This document shows, in pieces, positions 45,744 to 54,287 of a DNA stretch of 64,000 nt. The stretch is from Pseudomonas rhizoryzae. Its GTDB lineage: Bacteria > Pseudomonadota > Gammaproteobacteria > Pseudomonadales > Pseudomonadaceae. The stretch is from NCBI RefSeq assembly GCF_005250615.1, contig NZ_SULM01000003.1, forward strand, positions 62,001 to 126,000. Reading direction: 5' to 3'. Under the pieces are notes generated by a model that was not told where the DNA came from, did not search any database, and saw nothing but the letters and a program-made list of their open reading frames with translations. Made by a program: the position numbers and the translations under genes. Position 1 is the first letter of the stretch. Each line of letters opens with the position of its first letter.

Positions 45744-47108
45744 TCACACCTCCGCGGTAGCCGAACGCTCGGCCAGCCAGGTTTCCAAGGTACCGGTATC
45801 GAACCGCGCCGCCTGAACGCGCGCATCGGCCAGCAGCCAGCGGTGCAGCGACAGGGTGGTCGCCATGCCGGTCAGCTCGGTGTCCGCCAACGCTTGCCGG
45901 GCTCGGGCGAAGGCTTCCGCGCGATCCCGGCCATGGACGATGATCTTCGCCAACAGCGAGTCGTAGTACGGCGGCACGCGATAGCCGGGGTACAGGTGGC
46001 TGTCCACCCGCACGCCCTCGCCCTGCGGCCAACCCAGACTTTCCACAACGCCCGGACAGGGAAAGAAGTTGCGCGCCGGATCCTCGGCATTGATGCGCAT
46101 CTCGAGTGCCGCACCCTGTAAACGGATATCGCCCTGGCACAGCGTCAGGGGCTCGCCACCCGCGATGCGCAGCATGGCCTGCACCAAGTCGATGCCGGTG
46201 ATCATCTCGCTGACCGGGTGCTCGACCTGGATGCGGGTATTCATCTCGATGAAGAAGAATTCGCCGCTGTGCTCATCGAACAGGTATTCCAGGGTACCGG
46301 CGCCGCGATAGCCCAGGCGCTGCGCCAGGCGTACCGCACTCGCGCAGAGGGCTTCGCGCTGGCTTTCATTCAGCGCGGCCGAGGGCGCTTCCTCGAAGAC
46401 CTTCTGCCGGCGCCGCTGCAGCGAACACTCGCGCTCGAACAGGTGCACGACACGCTCACCGTCACCAAGGACCTGCACTTCGATGTGTCGCGCCCGGTGG
46501 ATGAAGCGCTCCAGATACACCGCACCGGAGCCGAACGCCGCCTGCGCCTCGCGCTGAGCAACCGGAAATTCGCGGCGCAGTTCATCGGCATCCTGGGCGA
46601 TGCGGATACCACGCCCGCCGCCACCGGCAGACGCCTTGATCAACAACGGATAGCCGACCTCCTGCGCACAGCGCAATGCCGACTCGAGGTCCTCCAGCTC
46701 ACCCGGCGAGCCCGGCACCACCGGCACACCGGCTTCCCTCGCGGTACGCCGCGCCTCGGCCTTGTCGCCCATGCGGCGGATGGTCTGCGCATCCGGACCG
46801 ACGAAGATCAGTCCGGCATCGACCACCGCCTGGGCGAAAGCGGCGTTCTCGGAGAGGAAGCCATAGCCGGGGTGGATCGAGTCCGCACCGCTATCCCGCG
46901 CCGCCTGCAGCAAGGCCTCGGCATTGAGGTAGCTGCGGTCGGCACGGGCCGGACCGATGATCCGTACTTCGTCGGCCTGGCGCGCCGCCAGTGAATCGGC
47001 ATCCGCTTCGCTGCAGGCCGCAACGGTGGGAATCCCCAGGGCTCGCGCCGCGCGGATGATGCGTACGGCGATCTCGCCACGATTGGCGATCAGCAGTTTC
47101 TTCAGCAT
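45744..47108 (-). CDS. Biotin carboxylase (AccC paralogue)
   Basis: 454 residues, complete. MLKKLLIANRGEIAVRIIRA is the canonical start; the ATP-grasp features KASAGGGGRGIRI, FERECSLQRRRQK, FFIEMNTRIQVEHPVSEMI and CQGDIRLQGAALEMRINAED are intact. It is an operon-specific paralogue of the acetyl-CoA carboxylase subunit, placed between pxpB and a biotin carrier. Such paired carboxylase genes regularly accompany pxpABC in proteobacteria, although a biotin-dependent step in 5-oxoproline opening is not established. Start at 47108. Confidence 0.92.
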   Translation of the reverse strand: MLKKLLIANRGEIAVRIIRAARALGIPTVAACSEADADSLAARQADEVRIIGPARADRSYLNAEALLQAARDSGADSIHPGYGFLSENAAFAQAVVDAGLIFVGPDAQTIRRMGDKAEARRTAREAGVPVVPGSPGELEDLESALRCAQEVGYPLLIKASAGGGGRGIRIAQDADELRREFPVAQREAQAAFGSGAVYLERFIHRARHIEVQVLGDGERVVHLFERECSLQRRRQKVFEEAPSAALNESQREALCASAVRLAQRLGYRGAGTLEYLFDEHSGEFFFIEMNTRIQVEHPVSEMITGIDLVQAMLRIAGGEPLTLCQGDIRLQGAALEMRINAEDPARNFFPCPGVVESLGWPQGEGVRVDSHLYPGYRVPPYYDSLLAKIIVHGRDRAEAFARARQALADTELTGMATTLSLHRWLLADARVQAARFDTGTLETWLAERSATAEV

Positions 47109-47118
47109 GCTCAGGCCC

Positions 47119-47367
47119 TCAGGCGTCGACGCTGATGGTCGCGAGTGCCTGCCCCGGCTCGACCGGATCGCCGTCTTCCACCAAGAAGGCCTGCAGGGTA
47201 CCGGCACGCTCGGCGAGCACTTCGGAGAACTGCTTCATCACCTCGATCAGTCCGATCACCCTGCCGGGTTCGACCCACTGGCCCACCTCCACATAGACCG
47301 GGGCGTCCGGCGCCGACTTGCGGTAGAAGGTGCCCGGCAAGGGCGACTGCACATTATGTTCGGCCAC
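47119..47367 (-). CDS. Small biotin carboxyl carrier protein (AccB-like)
   Basis: 82 residues, only the biotinyl domain. The biotinylated lysine is Lys45 in IEVMKQFSEV; the usual EAMKM/EVMKM is here VMKQF. The rest (VQSPLPGTFYRKSAPD, VEPGQALATISVDA) follows the fold. Without the N-terminal region of AccB it is a dedicated carrier for the adjacent biotin carboxylase. It is ten bases upstream of that gene on the same strand. Confidence 0.9.
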   Translation of the reverse strand: MAEHNVQSPLPGTFYRKSAPDAPVYVEVGQWVEPGRVIGLIEVMKQFSEVLAERAGTLQAFLVEDGDPVEPGQALATISVDA

Positions 47368-47437
47368 GGCTGTTCCTCATTATTCGAATGTGTGGATGGC
47401 AGATTCAAAAAAGGGGATCCCGGCGTGCGGGGGGCGC

Positions 47438-48196
47438 TCAGCGCGGCGCCTTGATGGTGATGCCCGCGTCCTGCAAGGCCGCTCGGATCGCCTGGACCAG
47501 CGCCAGTGCGCCGGGGGTGTCACTGTGGATACAGATCGAATCGAAGGCGATTTCGATGTCGTCGCCCTCGACCGTGTGCACGCATCCCTCCTGGCAGGCC
47601 CGCAGCACCTTGGCGGCCACCTCCTGAGGATCGAGCGCCTTGACTCGGCGGATGAAGACGATGGAGCCGCTGTTGTCGTAATCGCGATCGGCGTAGAACT
47701 CGCGTACCGTCGGCTGGCCCAACGCCTGGGCGACGCGCCAGGTGGCCGAACCGGGCATGCAGAACAGCAGGAGCTGCGGATCGACCCGCTGCAGCGTCTC
47801 GACGAATTCGCGGGCGGCCCGCTCGTCTCGCGCCAGGTGCATGTACAAGGCGCCGTGCGGCTTGATGTGCTGCAGCGCCGCGCCGTGCAGGCGCGCGAAC
47901 TCACGCAGGGCGCCGAGCTGGTAGAGCATGTCGTTGATCAGCTCGGTGACGGGTGCGTCGAGGTACCGACGGCCGAAGCCGACCAGGTCACGGAAGCCGG
48001 GGTGGGCACCGATACCTACGCCGAGTTCGAGGGCCCGCTCGACGGTACGGCGCATGATGTTCGGATCACCGGCGTGGAAACCGGTGGCGATGTTGGCACT
48101 GCTGATCAGCGGCATGATCGCCTCATCCACGCCATCGCCGATGGTCCAGGGGCCGAAACCTTCACCCATGTCGGAATTGAGATCGACTGTCTTCAT
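47438..48196 (-). CDS. pxpA: 5-oxoprolinase subunit A (LamB/YcsF family)
   Basis: 252 residues. [20 protein letters not shown] starts the family, followed by [49 protein letters not shown] and [15 protein letters not shown]. PxpA is the subunit with metal-dependent hydrolase-like fold needed for 5-oxoprolinase. A GTG directly before the ATG could also start. It is the first gene of the pxpA-accB-accC-pxpB-pxpC operon and is divergent from a LysR regulator. Confidence 0.93.
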   Translation of the reverse strand: MKTVDLNSDMGEGFGPWTIGDGVDEAIMPLISSANIATGFHAGDPNIMRRTVERALELGVGIGAHPGFRDLVGFGRRYLDAPVTELINDMLYQLGALREFARLHGAALQHIKPHGALYMHLARDERAAREFVETLQRVDPQLLLFCMPGSATWRVAQALGQPTVREFYADRDYDNSGSIVFIRRVKALDPQEVAAKVLRACQEGCVHTVEGDDIEIAFDSICIHSDTPGALALVQAIRAALQDAGITIKAPR

Positions 48197-48325
48197 CACC
48201 GCGTGGCCTCTGTCTTCGAAGGTGCAAGGTCAGTGCAGTGACGTTAAGTCGCAGGGGTGGTATTGGGTAGATTTATTATCCGATAGAGTAGTTTCGGAAA
48301 AATCGATACCTACCCGAGCAGTCCT

Positions 48326-49243
48326 ATGGCCTTCACTCTGCGTCAGGTGCGTTACTTCGTCGCCACCGCCGAACTCGGACAGATTTCCCAAGCGGCGGCG
48401 AACCTGCACATCTCGCAATCGGCGATCACCAGCGCGATCCAGGAACTGGAGCAACTGCTCGGCGCCGCCTTGTTCACGCGCACGGCCCAGGGCATGACGC
48501 TGACCGATAACGGTCGGCACTTCCTCAACCACGCCTATTCGATCCTGCGCAGCGTCGATGACGCGCTGAACAGCCCGTTGCCGGACACCCAGTTCAACGG
48601 CAGCCTGAACGTGGCCGCCAGTTACACCGTGATGGGCTACTTCCTGCCGCACCACCTGCAACGCCTGGCGCAGTGGTATCCGGACCTGCGCATGCACCTA
48701 CACGAACGGGAACGGGTGGATATCGAGCAGGGGCTGCTCGGCGGCCGCTACGATATGGCCGTCGTGCTTACCGGCAACCTGACCGAGCCGCAAATCGCCG
48801 CGGAAACCCTTTTCAGCTCGACGCGCCGGCTCTGGCTGCCCGCGCGCCATCCCCTGGTCGAGCAACCCGCGGTGAACCTGGCCGATGTCGCCGCTCAGCC
48901 GTACATCATGCTCACGGTCGACGAAGCCGGTGAGTCCTCCATGCGTTACTGGCGCGCCAGTGGGCAGGAGCCGCGGGTGATCTTGCGCACCAGTTCAGTG
49001 GAAGCCGTTCGCAGCATGGTCGCCAATGGCTCCGGCGTCGCCATCCTATCCGACCTGGTCTACCGCCCCTGGTCGCTGGAGGGTAAACGCATCGAGACGC
49101 TGAGCCTGCTCGACCCGGTCCCCTCGATGAGCGTGGGCTTGGCCTGGCACCGGGAGCGTGAGCTGACGCCCGCCATGCAGGCCTTCCGCGAATATTTCCG
49201 CCAGTCCTTCCTGACCCCACAACTGACCAGTACGAGACGCTAG
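48326..49243 (+). CDS. LysR-type regulator of the 5-oxoproline block
   Basis: 305 residues. The HTH region is FTLRQVRYFVATAELGQISQ and AAANLHISQSAITSAIQELE; the effector domain starts near residue 90 (GSLNVAASYTVMGYFLPHHL). The subgroup resembles regulators of nitrogen and ring-compound catabolism. It is divergent from pxpA with a 129-base shared region, and is the likely activator of that operon. Its stop lies 59 bases before the right-hand copy of the VOC duplication. Confidence 0.9.
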   Translation: MAFTLRQVRYFVATAELGQISQAAANLHISQSAITSAIQELEQLLGAALFTRTAQGMTLTDNGRHFLNHAYSILRSVDDALNSPLPDTQFNGSLNVAASYTVMGYFLPHHLQRLAQWYPDLRMHLHERERVDIEQGLLGGRYDMAVVLTGNLTEPQIAAETLFSSTRRLWLPARHPLVEQPAVNLADVAAQPYIMLTVDEAGESSMRYWRASGQEPRVILRTSSVEAVRSMVANGSGVAILSDLVYRPWSLEGKRIETLSLLDPVPSMSVGLAWHRERELTPAMQAFREYFRQSFLTPQLTSTRR

Positions 49244-49302
49244 GGAAGGTCGAAGACGTCCAGCCGGGCCAAGAGCGACAGCCAAGCCGGCTCCAGGCTA
49301 CC

Positions 49303-49448
49303 GATGGCCGAGCACGCGCGGCACTGGCACAGTGCAAGGCCAGCCCTGTCACGGAGATCGTCATCATGCTGATCGACCACCTGGATCACCTGGTCCTGAC
49401 CACCGTGGACCTCACCGCCTGCGAAGACTTCTACACCCGGGTGCTGGG
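49303..49448 (+). repeat. Right copy of the diverged duplication (VOC gene 5' region)
   Basis: 146 bases matching 42074-42216 at about 89% identity. It covers 63 bases of leader and the first 28 codons of the intact VOC gene. Confidence 0.88.
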
Positions 49449-49749
49449 CATGCGCCTGGAGGCGTTCGGTGCCGGGCGCAAGGCGCTGAGATACGGCAAC
49501 CAGAAGATCAACCTGCACGAGCGCGGCCGGGAATTCGAGCCCAAGGCACACCTGCCAGTGCCAGGCGCGCTCGATCTCTGCTTCATCGCCTCCCAGCCGC
49601 TAGAGGCGGTGATCGCCCATTTGCAGCGCGAAGGCTGGCCGATCCTGGAAGGCCCGGTGGACCGTACCGGTGCCACGGGGCCGATCCGCTCGGTCTATGT
49701 ACGCGATCCGGATCTCAACCTGATCGAGATCGCCGAATACCAGGCCTAG
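49366..49749 (+). CDS. VOC-family (glyoxalase-like) protein
   Basis: 127 residues, two beta-alpha-beta-beta-beta modules. LDHLVLTTVDLTACEDFYTR places the first metal-ligand His, DLCFIASQPLEAVIAHL the middle, and VYVRDPDLNLIEIAEY the final Glu. Fold resembles fosfomycin-resistance and lactoylglutathione lyase proteins but is closest to uncharacterised small VOC proteins. Its first 28 codons and leader exist as a truncated copy 7.2 kb upstream. The stop overlaps the convergent CAP gene by four bases. Confidence 0.9.
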   Translation: MLIDHLDHLVLTTVDLTACEDFYTRVLGMRLEAFGAGRKALRYGNQKINLHERGREFEPKAHLPVPGALDLCFIASQPLEAVIAHLQREGWPILEGPVDRTGATGPIRSVYVRDPDLNLIEIAEYQA

Positions 49750-50594
49750 CGCGGCCGACCGAACACCTGGGTCCAGTAGAGACTATGGGTGCTGCGCGGA
49801 TTGAGCGCGTAGGCCGCGCCCATCTCGGTGAACTCGGGATTCATCAGGTTGGCGCAGTGTCCCGGACTGGCCAGCCAGCCCTGCATGGCCTGGGCCACCG
49901 AGCCGGCACCGGCGGCGATGTTCTCGCCGATGCGGGTCCAGCCATAGCCCTGCTTGGCCACGCGCTCGGCCACGGTGCCGCCACCGGGCGCCGTGTGGGA
50001 GAAGAAGTCATGGCTGGCCATGTCCTGGCTATGGGCCAGGGCGGCCTTGGCCAGCGCCGGATTCCAGCGCAGCGGCGTGGTCGCCGCGAAACGCCGGGTA
50101 CCACAGGTGCGTGCCTGAGCGCGGGCGCGATTGACCTCGGCCAGCACCGCCTGGCCAGCGACCTGCCAATCCCCCAAGCCCGCACTCACCACCGGGCGCG
50201 CCAGCACCAGTTGCCAGCGCGGCCCCTGTTGGCTCACGCCGATCTGGGCAAAGTCGCCGCTGGCCAGCGGACGGCAATACTGCTGACGCAAGCCGGCCAT
50301 GGCCGCCTGGGCGGTGGGGGCGCCGGCCAGCAGGATCACCTGCACGGCGGCGGCCTGGTAGCCCGCGGCGCGCAGGTCGCTCTGCAAGCGGTCGCGACCC
50401 GTCAGGCGCACCGCGGCCAGGCGGCTATCGGCAGCCAATGGCGCGGCAGCGCGTGCCCCGGCACAGCCCTGGGGGGCGGCGCGGTAGGCGTTGATCAGGC
50501 CGAGCAGTTGGGTTTCCTCGGGTGTCGCCGCCAGGGCGACATTGGCCAGCAGGCCAGCGGTGAGCGACAGGGAGACAGCGAGAAGACGAGACAT
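49746..50594 (-). CDS. Secreted CAP-domain (SCP/PR1-like) protein
   Basis: 282 residues with a Sec signal peptide (MSRLLAVSLSLTAGLLANVA, cleavage after LAA). The first 130 mature residues are alpha-helical and unassigned. The CAP domain follows: NPALAKAALAHSQDMASHDF, then FSHTAPGGGTVAERVAKQGY and IGENIAAG, the HNxxR/GENIA-type motifs, ending NPRSTHSLYWTQVFG. The function of bacterial CAP proteins is largely unknown. Confidence 0.86.
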   Translation of the reverse strand: MSRLLAVSLSLTAGLLANVALAATPEETQLLGLINAYRAAPQGCAGARAAAPLAADSRLAAVRLTGRDRLQSDLRAAGYQAAAVQVILLAGAPTAQAAMAGLRQQYCRPLASGDFAQIGVSQQGPRWQLVLARPVVSAGLGDWQVAGQAVLAEVNRARAQARTCGTRRFAATTPLRWNPALAKAALAHSQDMASHDFFSHTAPGGGTVAERVAKQGYGWTRIGENIAAGAGSVAQAMQGWLASPGHCANLMNPEFTEMGAAYALNPRSTHSLYWTQVFGRPR

Positions 50595-50745
50595 GCGCGA
50601 ACCGATCCGGAAACAGGGAAGCGCTATGTACCCGGCCTGGGCGCAGGGTGCAAGCCAGCCGCTGCGCCAGCCGAGGAACGGACGGCAGTTTGCTTGCCAG
50701 GGCGATTGGGGTAGGCTCGCCGGTCAATTCAACAGGAGTCATCCC

Positions 50746-51027
50746 ATGGCCAAAGCCTCTGCCCGCCACATCCTGGTTTCCAGCGAAGCCAAGTGCAACG
50801 AACTCAAAGCCGCCATCGAAGGGGGCGCCGATTTCGCCCAGGTGGCCAAGGACAACTCCAGCTGCCCCTCCAGCCGCCAAGGCGGTGACCTGGGCACCTT
50901 CCGCCCGGGCCAGATGGTCAAGGAATTCGACACCGTGGTGTTCAGCGCTCCGCTGCACCAGGTCCAGGGTCCGGTGAAGACCCAGTTCGGTTATCACCTG
51001 GTGGAAGTCACCAGCCGCGAGGATTGA
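50746..51027 (+). CDS. ppiC: Parvulin-type peptidyl-prolyl isomerase (PpiC)
   Basis: 93 residues, a complete single parvulin domain with no signal peptide. MAKASARHILVSSEAKCNEL, ADFAQVAKDNSSCPSSRQGG and DLGTFRPGQMVKEFDTVVFS followed by VKTQFGYHLVEV are all present. The ATG follows CAGGAG. It acts on cytosolic proteins. It stands alone downstream of the divergent CAP gene. Confidence 0.95.
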   Translation: MAKASARHILVSSEAKCNELKAAIEGGADFAQVAKDNSSCPSSRQGGDLGTFRPGQMVKEFDTVVFSAPLHQVQGPVKTQFGYHLVEVTSRED

Positions 51028-51126
51028 TCCCGCGGGCGCTCCCGCCCTGCGCGGGAGCGTCGTTCCCTCTCCCTCCGCGTTCCCGGCTATCCTGCAGATT
51101 CCCCTGCCCCTTGCGAGGATAGCGCC

Positions 51127-51558
51127 TTGTCCACTCCCCTCTCCTGCCACGGCCAGTGCCTGTGCGGCGCCGTCCAGCTCGATTGCCGCCCCGACAGCAC
51201 CGAGGTATCGGCCTGCCACTGCCAGACCTGCCGCCGCTGGGGCGGAGGCCCGCTGCTGGTCGCGGAATGCGCGCAGCAGCCCCTCATTGGCGGCGGTGAC
51301 GCCCTGGCCATCCACGCCTCGTCCGACTGGGCGGAGCGTGGCTTCTGCCGCCACTGCGGCACCCATCTGTTCTACCGACTCAAGGCCAAACCCTACTACG
51401 CCATCCCCGTCGGCCTGCTCGGCGATGGCCCGGATTGGACCCTGACCAGCGAAGTCTTCATCGACGAGAAACCCGCCTGGTACTGCTTCAGCAACCAGAC
51501 CCGCCAGTTGACCGGTGCGCAGCTGTTCGCCGAACAGGACCCGTCCGACCCGACCTAG
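51127..51558 (+). CDS. GFA/CENP-V-type zinc protein
   Basis: 143 residues. Cysteine pattern of the GFA family: GQCLCGAV, CHCQTCRRWGG, FCRHCGTHLFYRL. Eight or so cysteines give two zinc sites. Members are annotated as glutathione-dependent formaldehyde-activating enzymes, a label of doubtful general validity. The start is probably TTG, since no ATG or GTG precedes the first conserved Cys; GAGGAT lies 6 bases upstream. It is a single gene. Confidence 0.85.
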   Translation: MSTPLSCHGQCLCGAVQLDCRPDSTEVSACHCQTCRRWGGGPLLVAECAQQPLIGGGDALAIHASSDWAERGFCRHCGTHLFYRLKAKPYYAIPVGLLGDGPDWTLTSEVFIDEKPAWYCFSNQTRQLTGAQLFAEQDPSDPT

Positions 51559-51843
51559 CGCCGTGCTGCTGCGCCCTCGCTCGCCGTAGCGGACGGATCA
51601 CCCCACATGAGTGACTACCAAGCCGGGGTGTCGCTACCGTTCGTCGGTACTGACTGGCGAGTCCTCCCTCCGCTCCCTCCCCTGGGCAGCGGCCAAGGCC
51701 GGATACCAAAGTCCGCTCAACCCCCTCTGCTATGACCGCAGGGTCACGGCCTAGGCCTTGGCTTACGGCCCTGTTTCGCCCCGAGCCGCGACCCGTTGGT
51801 CACCAATAGACGCCTGAAACCCACTGCACACCTGCTCTACGAC
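51559..51843. other. Intergenic stretch upstream of the aceA control sites
   Basis: About 285 bases after the GFA gene with no supported gene. The aceA control region continues to 52217: between and after the two palindromes (51876-51980, 52011-52217) there is a TTGACG at 51881-51886 as a possible -35, but I cannot identify a good -10. Confidence 0.4.
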
Positions 51844-51875
51844 TTTTGTAGTGACTATACGAAAGCACTACAAAA
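51844..51875 (+). promoter_or_regulatory. Palindromic operator upstream of aceA (RccR-like), site 1
   Basis: TTTTGTAGTG-N12-CACTACAAAA, 10-base perfect arms. It resembles the TGTAGT...ACTACA motif I recall for RccR, the RpiR-type regulator of glyoxylate-shunt and pyruvate genes in Pseudomonas. Confidence 0.65.
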
Positions 51876-51980
51876 CCTAGTTGACGACGCCCTGATCTCC
51901 TGCAAATCTCTAAGTGCACCGGACGCGAACCCCCTATCCATGCGGGTCGCGCCTGGGCTCCGGGTGACCCTCGGGCCGTC

Positions 51981-52010
51981 TTGCGTAGTGATGCTCAAGA
52001 GGCACTACAA
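51981..52010 (+). promoter_or_regulatory. Palindromic operator upstream of aceA (RccR-like), site 2
   Basis: TTGCGTAGTG-N12-CACTACAAGA repeats the GTAGTG-N12-CACTAC core of site 1 with the same spacer. Centres are 137 bases apart, about 13 helical turns. It ends 207 bases before the aceA ATG. Confidence 0.65.
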
Positions 52011-52217
52011 GAGAAGACGACTGGAACGCCACGCTGCTCGAGGCAGCGTCGCCAGAGGTGACGTCCGGATCCATGCAGGCACGCACGGCGACATGACTCG
52101 ACAGCTGGGCCCACCTCTCGCCTTCGCGACTGGCAGCCAGATGGCAACCGCCATCCCCCTGCCAGGCGTTGGGAAAAGACTGGTACCCAAGCAACCCTCA
52201 TCAGGAAGGATCGACTC

Positions 52218-53813
52218 ATGTCCGCTTACGAGAACGACGTTCAGGCCATCGCCGCCCTCAAGAACAGCACCGGCAATCACTGGAGCGCCATCAATCCGGA
52301 ATACGCCGCCCGGATGCGCTTGCAGAATCGCTTCAAGACCGGTCTCGACATCGCCCGCCACTGCGCGGCCATCATGCGCCGGGACATGGCCGCCTACGAC
52401 GCCGACAGCAGCGCCTACACCCAGTCCCTGGGCTGCTGGCACGGCTTCATCGGCCAGCAGAAGCTGATCGCCATCAAGAAGCACCTGGGCAGCACCCAAG
52501 GCCGCTACCTCTATCTGTCCGGCTGGATGATCGCCGCGCTGCGCTCGGAATTCGGCCCGCTGCCCGATCAGTCCATGCACGAGAAGACCAGCGTGCCGGC
52601 GCTGATCGAAGAGCTCTACACCTTCCTGCGCCAGGCCGATGCCCGCGAACTGGGCATGCTGTTCCGCGAGCTGGACGCCGCCCGCGCCGCCGACGAGAAC
52701 GCCAAGGCCGCCGCCATCCAGGCCAAGATCGATAACCACGAAACCCACGTGGTGCCGATCATCGCCGACATCGACGCCGGTTTCGGCAACGCCGAAGCCA
52801 CCTACCTCTTGGCCAAGAAGATGATCGAAGCCGGGGCCTGCTGCATCCAGCTGGAAAACCAGGTCTCCGACGAGAAGCAGTGCGGCCACCAGGACGGCAA
52901 GGTCACGGTGCCCCACGAGGACTTCCTGGCCAAGATCAACGCCGTGCGCTACGCCTTCCTCGAGTTGGGCGTGGACGAGGGCGTCATCGTCGCCCGTACC
53001 GACTCCCTGGGCGCCGGCCTGACCAAGCAGATCGCCGTGAGCAAGCAGCCGGGCGACCTGGGCGACCAGTACAACGGCTTCCTCGACTGCGACGAGGTGG
53101 ACGCCAGCCAGCTGGGCAACGGCGATGTCCTCATCAGCCGCGGCGGCAAGCTGCTGCGGCCCAAGCGCCTGGCCAGCGGCCTGTTCCAGTTCCGTGCCGG
53201 CAGCGGCGTGGACCGGGTGGTGCTGGACTGCATCACCTCGCTGCAGAACGGCGCCGACCTGCTGTGGATCGAGACCGAGAAGCCCCACGTAGGCCAGATC
53301 AAGGCCATGGTCGACCGCATCCGCGAGGTCGTGCCCAACGCCAAGCTGGTCTACAACAACAGCCCGTCGTTCAACTGGACGCTGAGCTTCCGCCAGCAGG
53401 TGTTCGACGCCCTGCAGGCCGAGGGCAAGGACGTCTCCGCCTACGACCGCGCCAAGCTGATGAGCGTGGACTACGACGACACCGAACTGGGTCGCCTGGC
53501 CGACGCGCGCATCCAGAGCTTCCAGCGCGACGCGGCGCGGGAGGCAGGCATCTTCCACCACCTGATCACCCTGCCCACCTACCACACCGCGGCCCTGTCC
53601 ACCGACAACCTGGCCAAGGGCTACTTCGCCGAGGAAGGCATGCTGGCCTACGTCAAGGGCGTGCAGCGCCAGGAGATCCGCCAGGGCATCGCCTGCGTCA
53701 AGCACCAGAACATGGCCGGCTCGGACATGGGCGACGACCACAAGGAATACTTTGCCGGGGAAGCCGCGCTCAAGGCGGCGGGCAAGGACAACACCATGAA
53801 CCAGTTCCATTGA
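52218..53813 (+). CDS. aceA: Isocitrate lyase
   Basis: Cleaves isocitrate to glyoxylate and succinate, the first step of the glyoxylate shunt for growth on acetate or fatty acids. The 531-residue length is that of the long Pseudomonas isoform. The catalytic motif is KQCGH (residues 220-224, Cys222) in place of the usual KKCGH; Mg-binding DIDAGFGN lies at 184-191. The ATG follows AAGGA. Probably regulated by the palindromes upstream. A small conserved gene follows 26 bases later, as in P. aeruginosa. Confidence 0.97.
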   Translation: MSAYENDVQAIAALKNSTGNHWSAINPEYAARMRLQNRFKTGLDIARHCAAIMRRDMAAYDADSSAYTQSLGCWHGFIGQQKLIAIKKHLGSTQGRYLYLSGWMIAALRSEFGPLPDQSMHEKTSVPALIEELYTFLRQADARELGMLFRELDAARAADENAKAAAIQAKIDNHETHVVPIIADIDAGFGNAEATYLLAKKMIEAGACCIQLENQVSDEKQCGHQDGKVTVPHEDFLAKINAVRYAFLELGVDEGVIVARTDSLGAGLTKQIAVSKQPGDLGDQYNGFLDCDEVDASQLGNGDVLISRGGKLLRPKRLASGLFQFRAGSGVDRVVLDCITSLQNGADLLWIETEKPHVGQIKAMVDRIREVVPNAKLVYNNSPSFNWTLSFRQQVFDALQAEGKDVSAYDRAKLMSVDYDDTELGRLADARIQSFQRDAAREAGIFHHLITLPTYHTAALSTDNLAKGYFAEEGMLAYVKGVQRQEIRQGIACVKHQNMAGSDMGDDHKEYFAGEAALKAAGKDNTMNQFH

Positions 53814-53839
53814 TCACGGCCACTGCGGAGGACACGCTC

Positions 53840-54169
53840 ATGAACCTGAACGACAACCCCAGCCTGGACGATCTCAAGCAACTGTTCGCCCGGCTCAAGG
53901 ACAAGAACCACAACCACATCCTCTGGGTCTGCGAGAGCGGCGCGGTGCACGTCGACCGCCTGCCCGGCGGCGAGACGCCCGAGCAGTTCGAAGAGCGCCA
54001 TCCCAGCCTGCGCATCCGCTTCAAGACCTACAACAAGGGCGGCGGCTACGTTGGCAAGTCGGCGGCGGCGGACGACAACTTCATCCGAAGCGTCCACGCT
54101 GCCCTGCAGGAACACTGGCGCCTGGCCGGTCGGCAGCAACAGCCGGCCTATGTGGATCGTTACTACTAA
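53840..54169 (+). CDS. Conserved hypothetical protein downstream of aceA
   Basis: 109 residues, cytosolic. It is charged and ends in an Arg/Gln-rich helix (ALQEHWRLAGRQQQPAYVDR). The block NHILWVCESGAVHVDRLPGG is distinctive. I know a similar small gene after aceA in P. aeruginosa but no function for it. Spacing of 26 bases from aceA and the shared direction suggest co-transcription. The ATG follows GGAGGA. Confidence 0.75.
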   Translation: MNLNDNPSLDDLKQLFARLKDKNHNHILWVCESGAVHVDRLPGGETPEQFEERHPSLRIRFKTYNKGGGYVGKSAAADDNFIRSVHAALQEHWRLAGRQQQPAYVDRYY

Positions 54170-54175
54170 GCCATG

Positions 54176-54214
54176 AAAAAGGGCGCGATGGGTGCTTAGT
54201 CACCCATCGCGCCC
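54176..54214 (-). terminator. Rho-independent terminator downstream of prpD (minus strand)
   Basis: On the minus strand GGGCGCGATGGGTG pairs with CACCCATCGCGCCC and is followed by TTTTT. It lies 70 bases beyond the prpD stop and can also slow the aceA transcript. Confidence 0.85.
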
Positions 54215-54227
54215 TGCCCCAACCTTC

Positions 54228-54287
54228 GAGGCGACTCGCCTGATCCTGGATGGCCCTCTTGGATCGAGCGAGTCGCCTCTTCTGTTT
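54228..54287 (+). terminator. Terminator of the aceA transcript
   Basis: GAGGCGACTCGC pairs with GCGAGTCGCCTC (12 bases, perfect) around a 28-base loop, followed by TTCTGTTT. It sits at the end of the gap to prpD. Confidence 0.7.
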
